Shown piece by piece: positions 57,300-64,000 of a stretch of DNA of 64,000 nt. The translations under genes and the position numbers were made by a program. The stretch lies in contig CM043951.1 in the NCBI GenBank assembly GCA_014529385.2, forward strand, positions 110,815,469 through 110,879,468, written 5' to 3'. Under the pieces are notes generated by a model. That model saw nothing but the letters and a program-made list of their open reading frames with translations, searched no databases and had not been told where the DNA came from. The DNA comes from Adiantum capillus-veneris (taxonomy: Eukaryota; Streptophyta; Polypodiopsida; Polypodiales; Pteridaceae). Position 1 is the stretch's first letter. Every line of letters starts with the position of its first letter.

Positions 57300-58330
57300 G
57301 ATGGTTTCGATCTTTCTAGACCTGATTCAAAAAGCAATGCTTGGTTATCTTTGTGCACACCAAAATGGCCTGGTTTGGAATGTCGGTTTTCCCTCCCACC
57401 ACTAAGTCATTCATAAAGAATGCCACCTTTCATGTCTTATGCATCCATTTGCATACCTTGGCGGCAAGACCCCGTGAGGAGGGGTAGTCTTCAAAGAGAT
57501 GCAAGGGATCTTCCAAAGCAACTTTTCACCCAGAGCAAGTGTCACTACCAAGCCCTCGTGTGAGAATCTTGTTCACAGTTGAGATCGCCTCCCACAACAC
57601 CTTCCACGGAAAAATATTCATTTCTCTTGGCCATTTTTCTTCCCAAATGTTGCTTGCAAACTTCCTCCACTTCTCTTCAGACAAATGCACCCTTCACATT
57701 TTGATGAGCGAAGTGAACCAGTCCACATTATAAATCAGCTTCTTGTGAATTCCTATGATTCTAGGGGAGAGAAAAGATCCTATATTTGGGCCAATGCTAA
57801 GCTTTCCAATCAAGGTCTATCACGACGATAAGCATTGGCCTACTGCATAACAATTCTGAGACTCTATTCATAAGTATCCTTTCATTTAGTGTTAAATTAT
57901 GTGGCAACACTGATTGGTCCACATCCTTCCAATAGACGTTGACGTCGTGAGTCAGCTTGGAGATCGCTTTGTTATGCACCTTTCTAGTAGCTTCCCTCCT
58001 GAAGGAATTCAAGCGTCCTCCTCCAAGTTTGGAGAGCCATAATGACCAATGCAAAATGGAGCATTTGAAATACTGGAAGGCAATCTTTCCACTCCAATGA
58101 TGAAGTCACCTTGTTGCACTTTGTAATAAGCTCCCCTGTGCAGCCCCCAAGCTTTAGATTGGACTAGTTCAGGGATGGTATTTTGTCATATACCTTAGCA
58201 TACTTCCATGGGTCTCCTTGCAAGTAAATCTTTGCATTCCCAATCATTTCCCAAGTGAACTCACAAGTTTAAACTCTTATTAAAGCTACGACAAATGTCT
58301 CGCCAAATAAAGAGAACAACTATTTGGATC
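57300..58330 (-). pseudogene. LINE ORF2 C-terminal fragment (zf-RVT region)
   Basis: The minus strand reads WPREMNIFPWKVLWEAISTV then NKILTRGLGSDTCSG and LEDPLHLFEDYPSSRGLAAK. This is the zinc-binding zf-RVT pattern (FxWRxLxxALPTxxRLxxRG, then Cys pairs and EHLFxxCP) found after reverse transcriptase in plant LINEs. Upstream on the same strand, at about 58054-57800, HWSLWLSKLGGGRLNSFRRE and LNERILMNRVSELLC lie in other frames. There are many stops. No poly-A or target duplication was identified. Confidence 0.6.
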
Positions 58331-59480
58331 ACTCATCTATTAAAACAAAGCCCCAATGTCTTAGCTGTGCCTTTCGATACCTTGTCAGTATATGAAGTCC
58401 ATCAATATGCTTAGCTGCTATGTTTCCTCTTTGATACACTATATATCTTTCATTCTATCTATAGCTCTCTCTATTGTGCTCACTTTGTTATCTCTCCCTT
58501 TGGCAACTACCAAAGATAGTCACGCATAGCAAAATATTGGATAAGGCAATTTACAAAAAGGAAAAAAGTAATACGCTTTTGCAAGTTCTACGCTATTGGT
58601 AGGGTTTGAGAGATGAGTGGGTAGGAAGGCCCACACGATAGGGATCAATTAGGAGGAGGGGTTGGGTGAGCAGCTATGTCTCTCCCTCTTGATGCACCAA
58701 TCGACTTGGTCTTTTTGGAATCAAAGGTAACATGGTTTCCCCCTCTCTTTGGGAGAAAACACCCCGTCTATGTCAGGTTTGGCACGAGTGTCAATGTCAA
58801 GATATCTTCAATTAGACAGGGGCTTCAATGGTGGTGTGGCTATGTGCCATGAAGAGGCTTGTGAGGGACTTCCCTTCTCTTTGTGACATGGGTCACATCA
58901 TGTGTGTGATGCAAGGCCTACAAGATATGGAAGAAGGCTTTACAAGTATAGTTGTATGAGTGGTCTCCAAGCTCACTTTGGTCGATTCTGACTCTCCTTC
59001 AAGCCATAGATGCTGGAGTTGAGGTCAGTGCTTGGTTTGGCTTGAGCTTTGTTGTTGCTAGCTCTTCAATCCTCCTACACTTGTGAAGGTATTCCTTAAT
59101 TGTTCCTTGTTTCCTCTATTGGCTCATGTGGGCACAACTTGCCCATTGGTAGAGAGCTTCTTGTGGTGGCACTTATACTAGGCATGATTTTGTGCTTTGG
59201 ATGTTTGTACTAGGTTAGACTTCTTTGTAATAAATCTAGGTGTTGTGAACTTTCTATGATCTTGGATCCTCATGGCAATAGCTTGCATGAGGCCCTTTGT
59301 ACAACTTGACATTTTTGCTTATATGGTCTATCCCTCTGGGAATTGCAACAAAAAAAGACAATTTACAAAAAGGGATGCATAACCATAACCATGAAGAAAG
59401 CCCTTTTTATCTCCCTCAACGTAGTCTTCTTTTATGGCATGCCAATGCATTAAAAGCCTCATCATTCATTTTGTTGTTTT
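58331..59480. other. Intergenic DNA, nothing recognised
   Basis: Only short frames without domains are present. Confidence 0.5.
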
Positions 59481-59690
59481 AAGCTTTGGAGATAAGGGGA
59501 TCGTGATAATAAGTGATGTGTGGGTTATCATGATTTTTATTTCTTCCCCCAAGTAAAAGTGATCATAAATTAGGAGATAATTAAAAGCTTTGGAGATAAA
59601 GCCATCGTGAGTTTAAGTGGTTTAGGTTATCATGGTTTTAATTTCTTCTCCCAAGTAAAAGTGATCATGACTCAGGACATCAAGTTGTAT
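59481..59690. repeat. Degenerate tandem duplication, about 104-bp units
   Basis: AAGCTTTGGAGATAA occurs at 59481 and 59585. Each is followed by a GGTTATCATG word and CCAAGTAAAAGTGATCAT. A looser relative lies near 52379. Confidence 0.75.
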
Positions 59691-60200
59691 CAAGCAAAAG
59701 TGATGATGATGATGTTGCCAAGGGAATTCATAGTTTCCTTTGGAATATAGAAAGGTGCTCTCTCAATTTATTTGAAGACCTTCAAAGGTTTAGATTTGAC
59801 ATACTCAAACTTTCATGGACAATTAGATAGTTTAAAGCAGCTTTGGTTGGCACACCATCTTAAATTTTAAAACATTGCTTACACTTGTTTGGAGTGGACT
59901 TGGAATCGACTTTGAGGTTGAAAAAGGTAACATCACTCCAAAGAGGGATATAGTAAGAGTGGGTACGTGAATTCCTCTTTGCATACCTCTTTAAGGCGTG
60001 AAAACCATTCCAACATAGACAAAGGCATCAAGTCATTATCTCGTGCCAATTAGTCTTCTCATGTTTAGAAACAAATCATGCAACTAATTCTGGTGATGGT
60101 GGTAGCTATCTTGGACAAATTGTTACCATGTATGGTCTTTGTGCTACTTTAGACACGTAGGTCAAACTTATATTAAAAACGTTGTGGAGTGCAAGCAAAA
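59691..60200. other. Intergenic DNA, nothing recognised
   Basis: No open frame of note and no recognisable repeat. Confidence 0.4.
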
Positions 60201-61420
60201 TGAATGTCTCTATAGCCTTGCACACACCACACCGTTAAAAAGAAACACCGCAAGGCAGCAAAAAACACCTAAGTTGAACACCTCTAAAAACAGGTGAGAA
60301 ACAGCTCTAACCCAAACCATGATTAAAATTTCTAAGAATTGAGACCATAAATACGAAGCCTGTGTTGTGTAGACCTCTGTAGAGTATCCATATGCTTGAT
60401 TCCGACAACAGATGAGAGAGTTACAAGCTTTCGAAGATGGGGTATCTCTCAAAAGCTCCAAAAAAACAAATCTCTGTAAGCAAAAAGGGTGTGCATGGAA
60501 TTGTAGCTATAATAATGGGAGCCTTTTCCACTTTATTGGAGTGGATTGTTCTTCCTTATCTCAACCGACATCCTTCTCTCTCATCTCCCCTTTTAATTGG
60601 TTCATTTTGACCATTTCTGGGAAAGGAGGGCTCTATGTCGGTTACTTTGACTTGGAGAGATGGGAAAAATGGGGTGTCCAGGGGGTCCAAAGTTTTTCCA
60701 AGCGCTTGGCCAGCCAATGGGAATTCAAAAAAAGCACCCCCTCTCCCCCCAAACCCCCATGAACCTCCATAGCCAAGGAGTGAGAGCTCCACTGTCCCTT
60801 TGATTCAACACAATGGGGTAGCCACTCCACCCCTTATACCCTCCACTTTGCACTCACCCCACCCTATGTGGGACTATTCCATTGCCACATGTCACCATCC
60901 TCCCAACTCCCCACACATGCACATAAATTTTGTGTTTTGTCCCCCACATCTAGCAACCTTGGCGGAAGCATAGCGGATGACTAAAACCACCAAATGTGAC
61001 GTTGTAAAGCACGGCTCGGAGCTCGTTACTTCGGCTATCTCCAAAAAATTTCGATTATATCATTTCTAATTAGATCCATCAATTCGACCCACTTGCCTTT
61101 TCTCACATGCATTCGCAACCACTTTCTAAGTAGGGTACCGCCCACTTCGAGTGCATGTAATTCATGATGTATGAGTCCGATTCACAAGCTATCAAGCACG
61201 GCTGAAAATCCTCATTCAAAACCATCATTTGAAAGCTCAACCAACCCAAAACTCCAGCAAGCAATTTAGCAAAACCAAGCCTTTGTACATGAATTTTTAC
61301 AAGGACACTATTAGAACTCAAAGCACTATGTATACATATATACTTGGGGCTAGTCAGCAAGTTATTTAGCATCACTTATTGGCTTTATGTCCATCCAAAA
61401 AATGATTGACATAACTTGAC

Positions 61421-61421
<1 letters not shown>
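60201..61421 (-). repeat. Presumed 3' LTR of G3 (far limit uncertain)
   Basis: On the minus strand the LTR starts TGTCAAGTTATGTCAATC at 61421, directly after the G-rich polypurine tract. A TATA-like GGGTATAAGGGG lies near 60838-60827 in minus-strand sense, a plausible U3 promoter. The other LTR is outside the window, so the end cannot be fixed by comparison. The left coordinate given is a guess. Confidence 0.4.

Positions 61422-61422
<1 letters not shown>

Positions 61423-61465
<43 letters not shown>
61423..61465 (-). repeat. 43-bp poly-G (poly-C on plus strand) at the G3 polypurine tract
   Basis: It is an uninterrupted run of 43 C on the plus strand. It sits just where G3 needs its polypurine tract, between AAGGA and TTGTCAAG in minus-strand sense. 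It probably grew from the G run of the original tract (compare GAGGGGGTGGG in E-A). Confidence 0.85.
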
Positions 61466-61468
<3 letters not shown>

Positions 61469-61480
61469 TTGCCTGCTTGA

Positions 61481-62377
61481 TCATTCATGACAAGCATAGG
61501 TCTCTAGGGTGAACAACTGTTGTAGCTCATCCCCTGAAACCTCACACCCATCTGTAGAAATTTCCCCATTCTTCTCTTCCATTGATAGCATGTCATCAGT
61601 AACTATTGTCATCAAACGTGCCAAATACTTCTTCAATTTGTAACCATTGGCCCGATATTTGTGCTTCACTCCATTTAAATCAGCCAACTAATAAGTTCCA
61701 TTATCAAACTTGTTCACAACAGCAAAGGGACCTTCCCATTTAATCTGAAACTTCTTTCAAAAAGTTTTTTCCGATTTGCTATTGTAACACAAAACAAGAT
61801 CACCCTTTTCAATTCCTTTGTCCATCACGCATTCATGAGCCTTCTTGTATACCTCCTCATAGTAATCCAAAGCTAAGGTTTGCAAGCATTGTAGACTCAA
61901 CAACCTCTTTTGCCAAAAAACCCTCTCTTCATGCTCAAATGACAAGAGCTTAAGTGCGGGAATCTCAACTTCAATAGGCAACACCGCCTCCTTACCATAA
62001 ACCAAGTGATACGGGGAAAAACCTGTACTTGTCTTCACAACAGTCTTATATGCCCACAAAGCACAAGGTAACTCAGCATCCCAAGTTTTACCATGAGTCT
62101 GAGTCATCTTTGTGAGAATTTTGACCAACTCCCCATTGAATCTCTCATTGAGACCATTGCATTGAGGATAATAAGGAGTGTAGTACCTGTGCTCTATATT
62201 GAGTTTCTTGCATAGAAAATCAAATATTTTACCTCTAAATCCTGGTCCTCTATCAGATAATAGCTCTAATGGGACACCAAACTTGCAGCATATATGCTCA
62301 TAAACAAATTTTTCCATTTCCTTACTAGTAATTTGTTTAACAGCTTTGGCTTCTGCCCAACGTGATAGATAATCCAC
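61481..62377 (-). pseudogene. G3 integrase core and C-terminus
   Basis: The core begins MDYLSRWAEAKAVKQITSKE with the first catalytic Asp, then FVYEHICCKFGVPLELLSDR with the second. YYPQCNGLNERFNGELVKIL carries the Glu. It ends DLVLCYNSKSEKTF. After a frame break at about 61750 it continues NGVKHKYRANGYKLKKYLAR and LETYACHE before the stop at 61481. All three catalytic residues are present, unlike in G2. Confidence 0.9.
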
Positions 62378-62379
62378 AT

Positions 62380-63378
62380 TTAAGCATTTCTCTTACTAGT
62401 CATGGGTAACGGCCAAACAGCATCAAGGTCCCATTTTTCAAACACATCAAATGCCAAAATTGTTTTCCTCAACTCAGGTTTCAAGACTCTCTTCCCCATT
62501 CTTTGACAGGATAGATAGGATTTACACCAGTGATTCACATCTCGCTGAATACTTGGCCAAACATAGCCTTCTTGCAGGATTTTATGCAGTGTAATCTTCA
62601 TGGCAAAATGGCCTCCACAAGCCCCTTCATGATTTTCTTCTAGAATTTTATAAATCTCCTCTTTCTAGGGTACACGACGCAACACTAAATCACTTCCCTT
62701 CATATAAAGTACATCGTTAAGCATCTTGTACTTCCTGGCCTTTCTCATAAAAGCATACTTCTTTGATGATGGTAGATCCATAGGCAAATCACCAGTCAAT
62801 ACAAAATTTACTTCTTTTGACAACTCTTCCCTCCCATGATATAAAAGGAGTATCAGTTTTCAATACGAACACACAAGTAATCACTTCTTGAGCAGCTTCA
62901 TGAGCCTCCTCATTTTGAGACCTATCAATGTGTTGCAAACTCCATGCTTCAAACCTTTTAAGCAACTGTTTGACCTTGAAACACAAACTTTTTAGTCTAG
63001 GGTTCTTGTTTTTCCATACTCCTAGCACCTGTTTCACAACTAACAAGGCATCGCCCTTCATCTGTAAGCGTTTAATTCCCAATTGTAAACAGATGTTTAA
63101 TCCACCCTCAAGTGCCATGTACTCTGCTTCATTATTACTCTTTGCATCAAGTTTCAACCCTTGTTTCCTCATAAGATTTCTTCGAGCATCATAAATAACA
63201 ACCCCCCCAATGCAGCATCATGGCTTTTCCGATAAGAGCCATCAAATAACAGTAAGGAAGCATCAGAAATAGTGGGAGTCTCCGTCCTCTTCCTCTGTAT
63301 GGCTTCTTCCTTAACCAAGACAGGAGTCTCGTTGTAAGTAAGTAAGTTAGCCAGAGTAGCCCGGGTACTGTCTTCCAC
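62380..63378 (-). pseudogene. G3 second RNase H-type domain and H2C2 zinc domain
   Basis: LLLFDGSYRKSHDAALGG (about 63265-63210) provides the first Asp. After a frame break come KLDAKSNNEAEYMALEGGLN (Glu), MKGDALLVVKQVLGVWKNKN (Asp) and FEAWSLQHIDRSQNEEAHEA. These are the active-site blocks of the additional, archaeal-type RNase H described in Tat elements. The zinc domain reads ITLHKILQEGYVWPSIQRDV, NHWCKSYLSCQRMGKRVLKP; its first half lies in a broken stretch. Confidence 0.85.
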
Positions 63379-63399
63379 CAGGAAAGCAAACTAATATTC

Positions 63400-64000
63400 T
63401 TGTAGCTCAATAACCCATCGCATCACTGTCTTTGATATATTAGAGTTATTAAACAACTATGGAAGCAAAGTATAGCTCGTAAGGAAAGTAAATGGCCTTT
63501 GCACTAAATAATGCATGAATCTTCTGCAAGCATATACCATACTTATCATCACCAACTCAACCTCAACATAATCTCTTTCATGAGGGGTTTTCACTCTTCT
63601 GGCATAGTAAACAGGCTTCATATAATGTGTCTCCTTCCCTCTTTGTGATAACATGGCTCCAATTGCATCATCTCCCACTGATGGATTAACATAAAAGCCC
63701 TTTTGCCAATCCGGGGCTTGCATAATAGGAAGCGTACTCAGTACTTCTTTGACTTTGTCAAAGAAACCTTCACCGTCATGTGTCCACTCCAATGGATCAT
63801 TCTTAACCACTTGCTGCAATTGATACAATAGTTGTGATGCCAAAGGTATGAACCAAGACAGGTACTTAACCTTTTGAATGAAAGTGGCCAATTGTCTTGT
63901 ATCTTTTGGAGATGACAATAACAATAGGGCTTCCACTTTCTCTGGGTCTGCCTCAATTCCACTTTTTTGAGATCACATGCCCAAAGCTTTACTCTTGCTT
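63400..64000 (-). pseudogene. G3 first RNase H and reverse transcriptase connection
   Basis: The minus strand reads SSPKDTRQLATFIQKVKYLS, WFIPLASQLLYQLQQVVKND, IMQAPDWQKGFYVNPSVGDD and AIGAMLSQRGKETHYMKPVY, then YARRVKTPHERDYVEVELVM. This is the gypsy RNase H that follows the polymerase. A frame change lies near 63940. The window ends before the polymerase. Confidence 0.9.

Larger units (their letters stand above)
61466..64000 (-). mobile_element. Ty3/gypsy element G3 (Tat-like), 3' part, runs off the window
   Basis: Minus-strand order from the window edge is RNase H (63962-63400), second RNase H fold (63378-62789), H2C2 zinc domain (62601-62380), integrase core (62377-61757), integrase C-terminus (61687-61481), polypurine tract and LTR. 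Protein text is close to that of G2 throughout. Frames break several times. Reverse transcriptase, gag and the 5' LTR lie beyond 64000. Confidence 0.9.

Overview
This looks like a transposon-rich, gene-poor stretch of a land-plant nuclear genome, most likely an angiosperm. The evidence is plant-type Ty3/gypsy and Ty1/copia LTR retrotransposons with tRNA-type primer sites, a CACTA (En/Spm) DNA transposon, LINE debris, long GT/GA microsatellites, and decayed intron-containing pieces of plant genes (a raffinose-synthase/SIP-like gene and a heavy-metal-associated isoprenylated protein). No rRNA, tRNA, CRISPR array or intact conserved host gene was recognised. The species cannot be named from the sequence.

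Layout. 1-3037: remains of an old Ty3/gypsy element on the minus strand. 3038-14988: non-autonomous LTR element 'E-A' (2.0-2.1 kb LTRs, one gag-like frame, target duplication ACGT), split by a CACTA transposon at 5092-10764 (TIR CACTACAAGAGG, target duplication CAC) that landed in its primer-binding site. 14993-40974: a Russian-doll nest. Non-autonomous element 'E-B' has its 5' LTR split by a Tat-like gypsy 'G2' (15715-38946). G2 is split by a Ty1/copia element 'C1' (18906-35212, target duplication ACCAG). C1 is split in gag by a second gypsy-type element 'G1' (20319-31050, target duplication CTAGT). 41-44 kb: a minus-strand copia LTR with its primer site, plus copia and gypsy fragments. 44-61 kb: mostly unassigned DNA with a 450-bp MITE, tandem duplications, a raffinose-synthase-like pseudogene (47.86-48.77 kb, minus), another copy of the E-B LTR (50.76-51.53 kb), two exon-like segments (52.96 and 55.20 kb), a miRNA-like fold-back (55.62 kb) and a LINE 3' fragment (57.3-58.3 kb, minus). 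61.42 kb to the end: the 3' part of a minus-strand Tat-like gypsy 'G3', whose polypurine tract has become a 43-bp poly-G run.

How the parts relate. G2 and G3 encode integrase and two RNase H-type domains. E-A and E-B look like their non-autonomous relatives: they share the sequence after the 5' LTR, the gag (E-A) and the CATGAATG motif that in G2 and G3 is the last codons of pol beside the polypurine tract. They would depend on such elements for enzymes. The CACTA keeps a TNPA-like gene and its subterminal CGTCGCT repeats, but its TNPD transposase has lost its middle; it also carries a captured HIPP gene fragment. Almost every coding region has stops or frameshifts. G1 is the least damaged: one frame of about 6.4 kb broken by two stops, but its reverse transcriptase is cut before the catalytic aspartates.
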